Below, one piece after another: positions 45,693-55,151 of a stretch of 64,000 nucleotides of DNA (positions are counted from its first letter, which is position 1; every line of letters starts with the position of its first letter). Source of the DNA: Fibrobacter succinogenes (GTDB lineage Bacteria; Fibrobacterota; Fibrobacteria; Fibrobacterales; Fibrobacteraceae); the NCBI GenBank assembly GCA_902800815.1, contig CADCGB010000001.1, forward strand, positions 1 to 64,000, read 5' to 3'. The notes beneath the pieces are model-generated. The model was not told where the DNA came from. It did not search any database and saw nothing but the letters and a program-made list of their open reading frames with translations. A program made the position numbers and the translations under genes.

Positions 45693-46700
45693 CTAGAGTG
45701 CGAGCGGCATCCAGGGTTTTACTACGTCGATGGACTTGAGGAGCCCTTGCCTGTTGCGCCTGATGGCGGCGGCGGCAATCATCGCCCCGTTATCGGTGCT
45801 GAGACTCCTGTCCGGAATGCAGAAACGGATTCCGTGCCTGTTGCAGTAGTCCTGCAGGCGGTTGCGTAGCCATGCATTTGCGCTTACCCCGCCACCGACA
45901 ACGAGTGTCTTCATGCGGGTCTTCTTGAGCGCGTTGATGGTCTTCTCGACGAGGCTGCCTACGATGGCATCCTCGAGGCTTGCGCATATGTCGCCCAGGT
46001 TTTTCTGGATATATTCCGGGTCGTGCGTCTCGGTGTAGCGCAGCACTGCGGTCTTTAGCCCGCTGAACGAGAATTCGCAGTTGTCGTGCGAGTGGAGCGC
46101 TCGCGGGAATTCCACGAACTTGCGGTTGCCGTTTTGCCCAAGTTTGCTGATGGTCGCCCCTGCAGGGTACTTGAGCCCGAGAAGCTTTCCGCACTTGTCG
46201 AATGCTTCGCCTGCGGCATCGTCGCGGGTACGCCCGATGTTCGTGTACTTGAATCCGGGTTCTTCCATTACGAGTTCCGTATGTCCGCCTGACACGGTGA
46301 GTGTGAGGAACGGCGGCTCGATGTCTGGGTTGCTGAGCCAGGCGGCGGCGAGATGGCCTTCGAGGTGGTTGATGCCGTATGCCGGGATGTTCAGGTCGCG
46401 GGCGAGTCCCTTGGCGAAGCTTGCGCCTACAAGGAGCGGCCCCATGAGGCCCGGGCCCGTGGTGTACGCGATGGCGTCAATATCCTTGAGTTCGATGCCC
46501 GCTTCTTTCACGGCAGCTTCCGCGATGGGGGCAATTTTCTGCAGGTGTGCGCGTGCGGCGATTTCAGGAACGACACCACCATAGAGTGCGTGCTCGTCTA
46601 TCTGGCTGTAGAGCGGGTTCGAAAGTACCTTGAGCGGGTCATCCTGCAACACGGCACATGCGGTCTCGTCGCAGCTCGATTCTATTCCGAGCCAGATCAT
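45693..46700 (-). CDS. tsaD: tRNA N6-adenosine threonylcarbamoyltransferase TsaD
   Basis: 335 residues. It makes the t6A37 modification of ANN-decoding tRNAs. Motifs: GIESSCDETACAVL at the start, INHLEGH for metal binding near residue 108, LTVSGGHTELV, and VVGGGVSANAWLRNRL near residue 258. The length is typical. Overlaps the upstream YbbR-like gene by 4 bases. TsaB, C and E genes are not in this window. Confidence 0.96.
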   Translation of the reverse strand: MIWLGIESSCDETACAVLQDDPLKVLSNPLYSQIDEHALYGGVVPEIAARAHLQKIAPIAEAAVKEAGIELKDIDAIAYTTGPGLMGPLLVGASFAKGLARDLNIPAYGINHLEGHLAAAWLSNPDIEPPFLTLTVSGGHTELVMEEPGFKYTNIGRTRDDAAGEAFDKCGKLLGLKYPAGATISKLGQNGNRKFVEFPRALHSHDNCEFSFSGLKTAVLRYTETHDPEYIQKNLGDICASLEDAIVGSLVEKTINALKKTRMKTLVVGGGVSANAWLRNRLQDYCNRHGIRFCIPDRSLSTDNGAMIAAAAIRRNRQGLLKSIDVVKPWMPLAL

Positions 46701-47713
46701 TCGAGTTTCTCCTCGGCGTCCTCGTCCAGGGAGTCTGCGGGGGCGACAACCTTCTTGATATCCTGCAGAGATACCTTGTCGGGCGAGAGCTGGATGGCCT
46801 TGATGGACATCTCGCGGTTTACTCCCGAGGGGAGTAGAAGCTTGACTGTCGGCGAGAGGCTGTCGACGTCCTCGATCTGGAACCTGTTGAATTCCACGAA
46901 CAGTTCGATATTTTCGTTGTTGATGGAATCGAGCGTGCCTTCGCCGCCGGTTATTTCGACGGAGACGCTAGACGGGTTTAGCTTGTACGATTCGTGGTCG
47001 TACATGCCGATAAGCTGCACCGGAATATCGCGGTAGAACTTCTTGCCGATTTTTTGGATGTTCACGGAAATCTTTACGAGTGAGTCGCCCGGTGATACGT
47101 GCGCAGGGAACTGCTCGAAGTCGAGCGGGATGGAGTACGTCGTGTCGTGTACGAGGCCGCTGAACGATACGGAGTCGGTCGGGATTTCGATGATGCGCGT
47201 GATGACGTTCCTTGCGCCGGAGACGGTGATGAAGTCGGGGTCAAGCTTGGGCTCGTCGGTGAGCAGGTAGCCCGTTGCCGCATCGAACGTAACTATGGAA
47301 TGCACGGGCACATTGCGTTCGATTCGCGTGTCGAGGTCAAGGTCTATGAATATGAGCTGGTTGTCGGGCTCGATGAACTTGATGTTCGAAAAACCGGGGG
47401 CGGAAAAGTTCTTTTCGCCGATAGGCTTGCGCGTTGCCCCGAGTTCTGCATCCTGGAGGTCAACGATGATGGCTGCCGCGGTCGTATCGCCTTGCATGAC
47501 CTTGGAACGCAGACGCATGAGGTCAAACGGGGCGCCTTCTAGGGTGATGCGCATGGTGTGAGGGGGCTTTGAGGCGATAGCGAGCATTTCGGGGAGCTTG
47601 ACGAGGCGCACGGGAATATCTAGGTCAACCTTGAACGTGTTGAGCGACACTACGTAAAGCCATAGTGCGATTCCGAAGATGAACGCTGTAATCTTTAATG
47701 CGATATGTTTCAT
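46697..47713 (-). CDS. YbbR-like domain protein
   Basis: About 338 residues. A single N-terminal membrane helix (ALKITAFIFGIALWLYVVSLN) precedes extracytoplasmic beta repeats with signatures such as DIPVRLVKLP, FITVSGARNVITRI and DIPVQLIG, as in YbbR/CdaR proteins, which in Gram-positives regulate diadenylate cyclases. No cyclase gene is in this window. ATG 47713 has CGGGGC upstream; ATG 47731 is an alternative. Confidence 0.8.
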   Translation of the reverse strand: MKHIALKITAFIFGIALWLYVVSLNTFKVDLDIPVRLVKLPEMLAIASKPPHTMRITLEGAPFDLMRLRSKVMQGDTTAAAIIVDLQDAELGATRKPIGEKNFSAPGFSNIKFIEPDNQLIFIDLDLDTRIERNVPVHSIVTFDAATGYLLTDEPKLDPDFITVSGARNVITRIIEIPTDSVSFSGLVHDTTYSIPLDFEQFPAHVSPGDSLVKISVNIQKIGKKFYRDIPVQLIGMYDHESYKLNPSSVSVEITGGEGTLDSINNENIELFVEFNRFQIEDVDSLSPTVKLLLPSGVNREMSIKAIQLSPDKVSLQDIKKVVAPADSLDEDAEEKLE

Positions 47714-47735
47714 AGATGCCCCGTGAAGCATTGAA

Positions 47736-47749
47736 AATTTAGTTATATT
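47736..47749. promoter_or_regulatory. Overlapping divergent -10 elements
   Basis: A minus-strand TAAATT (47736-47741) and a plus-strand TATATT (47744-47749) lie almost back to back. They serve the YbbR-like gene and ftsX, whose GTG follows 6 bases after TATATT. Confidence 0.55.
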
Positions 47750-47755
47750 CAACGC

Positions 47756-48643
47756 GTGTTCGGACAACTCGGGTACTTAATATCGGAATCTTTTCGTGGG
47801 TGGAAGCAGCATCGCACGGTTATATTGCCGTCGCTTCTGACCATTTTCCTGTGCTCGCTCCTTCTGGCGGCATCCCTTACCGTACTCGGGGGTGTTTTCC
47901 GCGTGCTTTCTGTCGAGAGTTCCCTCTATACGGTCGAGGCATTCCTGCCCGAGACGGTGAGCGAGGATTCCATACAGGTGGTAAGGCAGAGGCTGGAACA
48001 CGTTAGGGGTGTAGATAGCGTCGAGTTCGTGAGCGCCGATTCTGCGCTGGCCGATTTCCGCAGGCACTTTTCGGGAGAGATGCTCGACCTTGTGGACGAG
48101 AACCCCATACCGCCGTTTTTCCGCGTAACTCTTGTGCCGGGAAGTCAGAATCCGGCCGACCTCACGGAATTTATCGCCGCCCTCTCGCGCATGGAATATT
48201 TCGAGGAAGTGCAGGCCCCGGTGGACTGGGCTACCCGCGTTTCGGAATGGAAGTTCAGGATGGTGTTCTGGCCCGTGTGCCTGAGCCTCCTTTTGCTTGT
48301 GACGCTCTCGCTCATTATCTGCAATTCGGTGCGTCTCTCGCTCCTTTCGCGTAAGCTCCTGGTCGAGAACATGAAGTACGCCGGCGGAAGCCCCTTCTTT
48401 ATCGAGTTCCCGTTTGTGCTCGAGGGCATGATGCAGGGCCTTGTCGGGAGCGGCCTTGCCGTATCGCTCCTCCTGGTCATTATCGAGTCCATTGGTCGCG
48501 CGATTCCCCTTGTGGGCGAAAATATCGGTGGCCTGTGGGTGCTCCTTGGCCTTGTGGTCTGCCTGGTCACGCTCGTCTCCGCATATTTCAGCTACCGCAC
48601 CGTCCAGGAATTTTTGCTTGCAAAACGGAGCGAACGGGAATAG
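47756..48643 (+). CDS. ftsX: Cell division protein FtsX
   Basis: 295 residues, starting at GTG. Four membrane segments with an extracytoplasmic domain after the first (about 45-170) and the family's typical C-terminal helices (about 175-295). FtsX passes the ATPase signal of FtsE to periplasmic hydrolase activators. The partner ftsE is not adjacent. The EnvC-like gene follows 3 bases later, which supports the role. Confidence 0.9.
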   Translation: MFGQLGYLISESFRGWKQHRTVILPSLLTIFLCSLLLAASLTVLGGVFRVLSVESSLYTVEAFLPETVSEDSIQVVRQRLEHVRGVDSVEFVSADSALADFRRHFSGEMLDLVDENPIPPFFRVTLVPGSQNPADLTEFIAALSRMEYFEEVQAPVDWATRVSEWKFRMVFWPVCLSLLLLVTLSLIICNSVRLSLLSRKLLVENMKYAGGSPFFIEFPFVLEGMMQGLVGSGLAVSLLLVIIESIGRAIPLVGENIGGLWVLLGLVVCLVTLVSAYFSYRTVQEFLLAKRSERE

Positions 48644-48646
48644 CCC

Positions 48647-49876
48647 ATGCGTCTGCTGGTCGTATTTCTTTGCTTGCTTGTTGGCCTAGCGGGTGCAGCC
48701 CCGAAAAAGACGGACGCCCAGATCAAGGAACAGCGCACTGCCCTGAAAAAACTCGAGTCCGACCTTGCGAAAAAGCGCGAGGAACTTGTGCTCCTGGAAA
48801 CGGAAGAAAAGGGCGTGCTCAATACGATTTCGCTGTTGGACCAGAACCTGAACCAGACGCGCGTCTACATCACCGAACTCTCGAAGAACGAACGGCTGGT
48901 GCAGCAGGCGGTGGAACAGCTCAAGCGCGATATCGATTCCCTCGACAACAAGATTCACGTGCGCAAGGAGGCCATGAAGGTGCGCATCCGCAAGCTGTAC
49001 GTGAATGGGCGATACAGCGAGGCGGAGGTCCTGTACCGGCTGCTTTCGCGCGAAGGGAACCCGAGGCGGCAGGCGTACTGGGTGCACCACGTGCTGAACG
49101 AGGACCGTGTGCAGGTGGAGACCCTGACGGCGATGGTTACGGAACGTGACGAGAAGAAGCGCGAGGCGGAGGAACACCTGGTGGAATTGAACGGCCTGCG
49201 CGAGAAGAAGGCTAGGGAAGAGAAGGGGCTCGTAAGCCAGATGAGCAACCAGGAGCAGATGCTCATGAGCCTCAAGCATGACAAGGCGATGCAACAGCGC
49301 GCCCTGCAGGAATTCGAGCGCAACCAGAAGGTGATGCAGGCCCTTATCGCGAAGTTAGAGGCGAAGCGCAAGAAGGAAATCGAGGAAGCGAAGAAGGCCG
49401 AGGCTGCCCGGAAGGCAAAGCAGAAGAAGCAGAAAGAAAAGAAGGTGGTGGAGAAACCCAAGAAGACCATCGCGGGTTCGGTCAAGGGCCCGAAGTGCAT
49501 GCCGCTGGAAGGCGAGATCATAAGCAACTATGGCCTGCAGGAACACCCGGTACTGCATATCGCCACGCGTAACCTGGGCGTGGAAATCCGTGGCAAGCGT
49601 GGGTCTGCCATCCGTGCCGCTGCGGCGGGGACGGTCGTGATGGTTTCTGAAATTGACGGGCGTGGCCCCTCCGTGATTATCGAGCACGAGGGCGGCACGT
49701 ATTCCGTGTACGGCCATTTGCGCTCCATCCGCGTGCAGGAGGGCAAAGAGGTGCGTAATTGCGAAGAAATTGGCGAGGCGGGCGATATCGCGAGCCTAAA
49801 TGGAATTAAATTGTACTTTCAAGTTAGCGAAGGCACCCAGACGGTGGATCCGCTACAGTGGTTGAAGACGAAATGA
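48647..49876 (+). CDS. EnvC-like murein hydrolase activator with degenerate LytM domain
   Basis: 409 residues: signal peptide (1-18), a long coiled coil (about 20-260), a Lys-rich stretch and a LytM/M23-like domain (about 290-405). The usual zinc ligands are altered: the first His-x3-Asp is replaced by RNLGVEIRG, though YGHLRS keeps one His, and the last motif is LYFQVSEG. Such degenerate domains activate amidases rather than cut wall. It lies directly after ftsX, as expected for an FtsEX effector. Confidence 0.88.
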   Translation: MRLLVVFLCLLVGLAGAAPKKTDAQIKEQRTALKKLESDLAKKREELVLLETEEKGVLNTISLLDQNLNQTRVYITELSKNERLVQQAVEQLKRDIDSLDNKIHVRKEAMKVRIRKLYVNGRYSEAEVLYRLLSREGNPRRQAYWVHHVLNEDRVQVETLTAMVTERDEKKREAEEHLVELNGLREKKAREEKGLVSQMSNQEQMLMSLKHDKAMQQRALQEFERNQKVMQALIAKLEAKRKKEIEEAKKAEAARKAKQKKQKEKKVVEKPKKTIAGSVKGPKCMPLEGEIISNYGLQEHPVLHIATRNLGVEIRGKRGSAIRAAAAGTVVMVSEIDGRGPSVIIEHEGGTYSVYGHLRSIRVQEGKEVRNCEEIGEAGDIASLNGIKLYFQVSEGTQTVDPLQWLKTK

Positions 49877-50997
49877 TCAAGTATCGCTTAAATGGTCCCG
49901 CGTCGCAGGAACGCCAGCGCATCCGCCTGATGGCGGCATTGTGCGAGAACCGGTTCCCGCAGGCGGTCGTCATAGACGGTACGCCGGGAATAGGCAAGAA
50001 GGCGCTTGCCATGGAGCTCTCGAAGGCGCTCCAGTGCACCGACATGTTTGAGCGCCCCTGCGGGCACTGTTTTGGCTGCAAGATGGCCGCTGACCCGGGG
50101 GCTGCCGACAACTGGGTGTTCCCGCTTACGGCTGCCGAGGCGCAGACCAAGTCCGCCGAAGAGGTGAAGGCGGGGAGCCGCGCGAAGACCCTCCAGGATA
50201 TCAAGCAGGGCTACATCGAGAAGATTGTCGAGAACCCGTACCGCACCGACGTTTTTGAAGCAGGTGCAGAGATTTCGGTGAATCTCATCCGCGCCATGAA
50301 GTCAACCTTCATGATGAAGGGCGACCGCACCCGCGTGGTGATTGTCGCGGAGGCGGACCGCATGAACGATGCTGCGTCAAATGCCTTCCTCAAGACGCTT
50401 GAGGAGGTCCCGCCCGATACATACTTCGTGCTTACCGTATCTTCGCGTGAGAGGCTGCTCGCGACTATACGTTCCCGTTGTCTCGCAATTCACCTGCCAT
50501 CCCTGACCGATAGCGAGGTGAAGGAGGAAACGCTCCGCATGATGGGCGACGATGCCGACGAGGAGCAGGTTTCCCGCGATGTGATTGGCCTTTCGCTCGG
50601 GTCTCCCGGCAAGGCTTTCTTCTACCTGGAATCCGCCAAGGCACTTTGCAGTCTTGCCTCTGACTTTGTCGTGAAGAGTCTCCGGAACGACTACACCAGC
50701 CTCTTTGAACAACTTGCGGAGAACGAACTGACCGAGGTCTCGGAAGCGAACGGGTTCCTGGAAGTACTCTCGTTCCTTATCGCCGATATTCTGCGCAGGC
50801 AGTCCGGAGCGCCGGTGCGCCTGCCCGATACCATGGCTGGGCTCGACATGGATGCGTTCCCGCGGGTAGATGCAGATGCACTCGAGATGGCGCTTGCCAC
50901 CGTGCAGGAAACTATGGAAAGGATAGCGAGCCGTCGCAGTGCGGCCATGATGTGCCTGCAGTCGCTCGCCATAAAACTTTTCGAGGGTTACAAGTAA
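49873..50997 (+). CDS. DNA polymerase III delta-prime subunit-like ATPase
   Basis: 374 residues. Walker A is GTPGIGKKA near residue 37. Zinc cysteines lie in CGHCFGC, and FLKTLEEVP plus SSRERLLATIRSRCLAI are typical of clamp-loader delta-prime (HolB). Starts inside the EnvC gene stop (ATGA). It is one base-overlapped with recJ, giving a DNA replication and repair pair inside a cell-division operon. Confidence 0.88.
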   Translation: MIKYRLNGPASQERQRIRLMAALCENRFPQAVVIDGTPGIGKKALAMELSKALQCTDMFERPCGHCFGCKMAADPGAADNWVFPLTAAEAQTKSAEEVKAGSRAKTLQDIKQGYIEKIVENPYRTDVFEAGAEISVNLIRAMKSTFMMKGDRTRVVIVAEADRMNDAASNAFLKTLEEVPPDTYFVLTVSSRERLLATIRSRCLAIHLPSLTDSEVKEETLRMMGDDADEEQVSRDVIGLSLGSPGKAFFYLESAKALCSLASDFVVKSLRNDYTSLFEQLAENELTEVSEANGFLEVLSFLIADILRRQSGAPVRLPDTMAGLDMDAFPRVDADALEMALATVQETMERIASRRSAAMMCLQSLAIKLFEGYK

Positions 50998-52694
50998 TGA
51001 TCGATACCGTAGCTTCGACGCTTGCGCGGGAACTGAATATCCCGCATCTGGTCGCGAGGCTTCTCGTATCCAGAGGGATCCGTACCGCATCTGCGGCAAA
51101 CCGGATTCTGGACGACGGCTGCGGTGCTGAACTTTCCCCCTGGCTCATGAAGGGCATGGAAGATGCCGTGCGCTGGATTCTCGACGTGCGCGAGAGGAAG
51201 GGGAAGGTGTTTATTTTCGGGGACTACGACCTGGACGGCATGACCTCGGTGACGCTCCTTTCGAGGTGCTTCGCGCAGATAGGGATTGAGTCGGAGTGGA
51301 GGCTCCCGAACAGGTTTGGCGACGGTTACGGACTTTCCATTGCCGCCGTGGAAGAGATGTACAATGCGGGTGCGCGCAACCTGGTGACCGTGGATACGGG
51401 CATTACAGCGAATGCAGAAATCGAACATGCGAAGAAACTCGGGATGTCGGTGATGGTCATTGACCACCATCAGCCCTCGGGAGACGCGCTCCCTCCGTGC
51501 GACGTTTTGCTCGACCCGCACCAGCAGGGGGACATGTACCCGAATCCTGAACTCTGCGGGGTGGGCGTTTCGTACAAGTTCATATGCGCACTGTTCGAAC
51601 GGCTCGGAATGGAATCTCCCGAGAAGTTGCTTGACCTTGTTGCCCTCGGTACACTTGCGGACCTCGTGCAGATGACTCCCGAGAACAGGTTCTTTACCAA
51701 GACCGGGCTTGCAAGGCTGCAGGAAAGCGAACTGCCCGGAGTGCAGGCGCTGTATTCCTCGCTCATGAAACCGGGGAGCGCGGTCGGCGGCATCGACGTG
51801 ATGTACAAGATTGCGCCACTCCTGAACGCACCTGGCCGCATGGAAAAGCCGGACCCCGCACTCAAGTTGCTCATGTGTACCGACGTGGCGAACGCTCCGG
51901 ATCTGATGGCGGAACTGAAGGAATGGAACGCGCAGCGCAAGGCGAAGGAAGCGGAAATTACCGACATGGCCCTCCAGCGCGTCAAGGAAATCTACGGTGA
52001 CGATATCCCGAAGGTGCTCGTGGTGGACGGCGCTAACTGGCATGTAGGTGTTATCGGGATTGTATCTGCAAAGCTCGCGCAGGAATTCTGCCGACCGACC
52101 GCGGTGCTCTCGGTTGACGAGGGCATGGCGCACGCGAGTGCGCGCGCTGTCCCCGGTTTCAACTGGCACAAGGCGCTCTTTGAATGCCGCGACCTGTTTG
52201 AACGCTGGGGTGGGCATGCGAACGCTGCGGGCTTCTCGCTCCCTGCGGAAAAGATTGCAGAACTGCGCACGCGCCTCGATGAGTCTGCAAGGGAGCAGGG
52301 CTATACCGGCGAGAGCTTCGATATGGGCGAGGAGCATCCGTACGATATCGTGGTTGCGCTGAACGAACTCATCGTGGAACGGAACCGCAATCATATCGAA
52401 AAGACGGTGCTTGACTATTTCGACAAGATGGAACCGTTCGGCGGGAATTTCCCGTACCCCGTGTTCCGTGCCGAGGGTGTTACCGTCCATAGGGTAAAGG
52501 AACTTCGCGGAGGCCACCTCCAGATGGAAGTGTCGCAGGCGGGTAGCCCCCCGTTCTCGGCAATCGCCTTCGGGCAGCGCAAGTGCAAGCCGCTCCTGGG
52601 CGGTTCGCGTAAGGTGTCCATCGTGTTCGAGCCCACGTGGAACTATTTCAATAACAAGAAAACGATCCAGCTCTGCGTCAAGGCCATCGAGTAG
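50997..52694 (+). CDS. recJ: Single-stranded-DNA exonuclease RecJ
   Basis: 565 residues. It degrades single-stranded DNA 5' to 3' in repair. DHH-family motifs: GDYDLDGMTS near residue 76, DTGITANAE near 132, VIDHHQPSGD near 155, and the DHHA1 motif WGGHANAAGF near 403. ATG 50997 is used; it overlaps the previous stop by one base. Length is normal. Confidence 0.95.
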   Translation: MIDTVASTLARELNIPHLVARLLVSRGIRTASAANRILDDGCGAELSPWLMKGMEDAVRWILDVRERKGKVFIFGDYDLDGMTSVTLLSRCFAQIGIESEWRLPNRFGDGYGLSIAAVEEMYNAGARNLVTVDTGITANAEIEHAKKLGMSVMVIDHHQPSGDALPPCDVLLDPHQQGDMYPNPELCGVGVSYKFICALFERLGMESPEKLLDLVALGTLADLVQMTPENRFFTKTGLARLQESELPGVQALYSSLMKPGSAVGGIDVMYKIAPLLNAPGRMEKPDPALKLLMCTDVANAPDLMAELKEWNAQRKAKEAEITDMALQRVKEIYGDDIPKVLVVDGANWHVGVIGIVSAKLAQEFCRPTAVLSVDEGMAHASARAVPGFNWHKALFECRDLFERWGGHANAAGFSLPAEKIAELRTRLDESAREQGYTGESFDMGEEHPYDIVVALNELIVERNRNHIEKTVLDYFDKMEPFGGNFPYPVFRAEGVTVHRVKELRGGHLQMEVSQAGSPPFSAIAFGQRKCKPLLGGSRKVSIVFEPTWNYFNNKKTIQLCVKAIE

Positions 52695-52699
52695 GCTGT

Positions 52700-53212
52700 A
52701 TGCGCAAGTTGCTCCCCTACCTGTTCTCGTTTATTGTAGTTGCCGCCATGGCGGTGCTTCTCTTTTATTCCAGCCTGAAGAACGTATTTGCGGTGGTTGT
52801 GCCGCCGGAACCGACTGCAGAAGAGGAATTGCCTGCGCCCGAGGAACCGAAGACCTTTACCGGGCGCGTCGTGATGCCCGACGAGGAAAGCATCCTCGTG
52901 CTCGAGAACAGCGCCGGTCGCGATATCGAAAAGATTGTCACGTACCTTACGGGCCGTACCGCTGGGTTGCACTGGCTTGCACGCCCGTACTTCAAGAAAC
53001 ACCGCGGTTCAGAAGATGTGATTATGGGTGTCCGTATGACTATTGATTCGCTCGGGCGTATCACGTGCAACGAGATCGAGTATACGAACGCCGAGGACGA
53101 GAGCCTCAAGGATACCCTGCAGAGGCATATTGAATATTATTGGTTGTATAGGAAGAGCGAATCCGGCAAGACCGAACTTTGGGTCCCCATCCGTTTTCGC
53201 GCCATATATTAA
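52700..53212 (+). CDS. Membrane-anchored protein with TonB/AgmX-like C-terminal domain
   Basis: 170 residues: N-terminal membrane helix (about 7-29), short Pro/Glu region, then a C-terminal domain with GVRMTIDSLGRITCNEIEYTN and LWVPIRFRAIY, resembling the TonB/AgmX fold end (compare the gene at 27497). Follows recJ by 5 bases. It lacks an associated ExbD gene. The call is moderate. Confidence 0.7.
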   Translation: MRKLLPYLFSFIVVAAMAVLLFYSSLKNVFAVVVPPEPTAEEELPAPEEPKTFTGRVVMPDEESILVLENSAGRDIEKIVTYLTGRTAGLHWLARPYFKKHRGSEDVIMGVRMTIDSLGRITCNEIEYTNAEDESLKDTLQRHIEYYWLYRKSESGKTELWVPIRFRAIY

Positions 53213-53249
53213 CTTAGGGCGGGCATACGCACGGCTAGCTCTCCCTAAG
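53213..53249. repeat. REP-like hairpin repeat, copy 1
   Basis: Arms CTTAGGG/CCCTAAG (53213-53219 with 53243-53249) enclose GCACGGCT. It closely resembles 59886-59914 in stem composition and in the loop. Confidence 0.55.
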
Positions 53250-53269
53250 ACACTATCGGCGCAGGCGGT

Positions 53270-53695
53270 TTAGCCCTTCAGAATTTTCAGCAGCTGTTCC
53301 GTGCGCTTCTCGATAAGCACGAACGCCTCGAACATGCGGGCTTCGCGCCACTTGGTCAGGTACTTCGCGCGCCATTCCGCTGCAACCAGGTCGGGTGCCT
53401 CGGGGGCGTCCTCGTTACGGTACCACACTTCCTTGGTAATCTCGCGGATCATGTCACCCATTTCGGCGGCAGGCTGGAGGCTACCCTTGCACAGCAGCAG
53501 GGCACGGAGGTTATCGAGTAGCACTTCGTCGGAGGGGTTTTCCGAGTCGTCACGGGCACAGTCCCAGATTTCGCCGCGGTGGCGTTCCGTCCAGCCCATG
53601 AGGTGCTTCTCGGTGCGTTCGAGTTCGCCCTTCGCGAGCTTTTCTTCGACGGCTTCGCGGGGGTAGTAGATGCTGTTCGGGTAAAATTCGATCAT
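53270..53695 (-). CDS. Hypothetical cytoplasmic protein
   Basis: 141 residues, start 53695 (MIEFYPNS). No signal peptide or membrane helix. Rich in Glu, Arg and Trp and mostly helical. No family recognised. It lies 19 bases downstream of tRNA-Leu on the same strand without an obvious terminator between them, so both may share one transcript. Confidence 0.65.
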   Translation of the reverse strand: MIEFYPNSIYYPREAVEEKLAKGELERTEKHLMGWTERHRGEIWDCARDDSENPSDEVLLDNLRALLLCKGSLQPAAEMGDMIREITKEVWYRNEDAPEAPDLVAAEWRAKYLTKWREARMFEAFVLIEKRTEQLLKILKG

Positions 53696-53713
53696 GGTAT
53701 TCCCAAAGGTTAA

Positions 53714-53799
<86 letters not shown>

Positions 53800-53857
53800 T
53801 GTGCTTGTCTATTTGTCAAGGCAAATTTCGGTAGAATCTTACAAAAAGGAACCATTC

Positions 53858-54409
53858 GTGAAAAAATTTGCTAGATTAATGAGTATGAAACACTTAGTGC
53901 TTATTTCCGCCGTCATGGCTCTTGCCATAAACGCCTTCTCCGCAGACAATAACGAGAAGGAATTCAAGGAACAGCTTGCCTCGCTCCGCGATAGTTATGC
54001 TTCCGCCCTCAACATGGCCATGGAAGATGCCATGGAAGGCGACCCTGCTGGCTGGTTCAAGGCCCGTAACGAAGGTCTCGATGCCGACTGGGACGACCTG
54101 GAGTTCGAGCCGCCTACGCTCTCGCTGTTCTCCGTCGAGGAAATCCCCTACGGCTACAAGATTTCGGGCAGCAACCACGACTTCCAGCTCAATGCCGAGA
54201 TTTTCGTCTGGACCCGCAATACCGACATCCAGTACACGATTACCTACCTTGATGGCACGAACGATGCCGCTAAGGAGATTGCGAAGGAAGTGTTCCAGAA
54301 CGAGCAGTCCGACTACCCCTCCAAGTGTGCGAAGGGTGCCGTGACCTGCTACAACGGCAAGTCTACCTTCGGCGAACTGAAGAAAAAGGGCAAGAAAAAG
54401 AAGAAATAA
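53858..54409 (+). CDS. Exported protein of unknown function with Lys-rich end
   Basis: 183 residues. GTG 53858 is preferred because AAGGA lies about 7 bases upstream; ATG 53879 and 53885 are alternatives. Signal peptide ([19 protein letters not shown]), acidic mature part and a Lys-rich C-terminus (KKKGKKKKK). The middle has [20 protein letters not shown]. Family not recognised. It has its own promoter-like AT-rich region just upstream. Confidence 0.68.
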   Translation: MKKFARLMSMKHLVLISAVMALAINAFSADNNEKEFKEQLASLRDSYASALNMAMEDAMEGDPAGWFKARNEGLDADWDDLEFEPPTLSLFSVEEIPYGYKISGSNHDFQLNAEIFVWTRNTDIQYTITYLDGTNDAAKEIAKEVFQNEQSDYPSKCAKGAVTCYNGKSTFGELKKKGKKKKK

Positions 54410-54473
54410 TCACTTTTTTCTTGCGGGTAAATAAATTTTTACCCTTTTGCGGAAATTTTATATATATTAGAAA

Positions 54474-54512
54474 GAGCCCGGTCCCGTTTTGGCGCCGGGC
54501 TCCGGATTTTTG
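54474..54512 (+). terminator. GAGCCCGG hairpin before the pilin genes
   Basis: An 8 bp stem (54474-54481 with 54495-54502) with a 13-base loop, then CGGATTTTT. It lies just after a TATATATT element at 54460-54467, so it could be either a terminator of the gene at 53858 or an RNA leader hairpin. Confidence 0.5.
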
Positions 54513-54585
54513 TACCCCAAAAATTCGAGAAATTACTAACTTGTTGAGCATCAACGAATTGTGGTTTTGCCGGAGTTTAGGAATT

Positions 54586-55143
54586 ATGGATGCCTGTTCT
54601 AGAAAGCGCGGTTTTACGCTGGTCGAGGTTCTCGTGGTGGTCGCCATCATGGGCATTTTGTCTGGTATTGGCGTCGCTAGTCTGCATAATGCGGTGGCGA
54701 ACAGCCGCATCAAGGATGCGGGCATTAACGTGACCGCGTTCATGCAGCGTGCCGCGAACGAGGCTGCCCGGTTGAACGAACGATTGGCGGTGAAGGTTGA
54801 GGACAGTCATAAGACATTGAAACTCTATAAGTGCAATGCTGTTGATGCCAATGGCATCTGCAACAATTTTGGAACCCAGGTGGATGAGATGGCTCTGGAG
54901 TCGGCAAATGCAATTGTAACGGACAAGAGTTGTCCGGATTTGGATGGTAGTCAGGCAACTCCTGCAACTATAATAACTCTTGTACCAAAAATAGGTGTAT
55001 CCCCGATACCTACATCGTGTCTTATGATCCGGTATGGTGGCTCGGACCGCTATGCGGCATCTATTAAGGCCCCGACCAAATTCGCAATGTACTACCAGTT
55101 GAGTTATAGCAGTGGTGCGGCTGGCACTTGGTTTGAGCCCTAG
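54586..55143 (+). CDS. Type IV pilin-like protein (minor pseudopilin)
   Basis: 185 residues. The N-terminus KRG|FTLVEVLVVVAIMGILSGIG is the classic prepilin cleavage site and hydrophobic helix. It resembles GspH/FimT-type minor pilins. The C-terminal part is Cys-containing and globular. GGAG/TAGGAATT lies before ATG 54586. Together with the next gene it forms a pseudopilin pair. Confidence 0.9.
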   Translation: MDACSRKRGFTLVEVLVVVAIMGILSGIGVASLHNAVANSRIKDAGINVTAFMQRAANEAARLNERLAVKVEDSHKTLKLYKCNAVDANGICNNFGTQVDEMALESANAIVTDKSCPDLDGSQATPATIITLVPKIGVSPIPTSCLMIRYGGSDRYAASIKAPTKFAMYYQLSYSSGAAGTWFEP

Positions 55144-55151
55144 GTGGTGTT

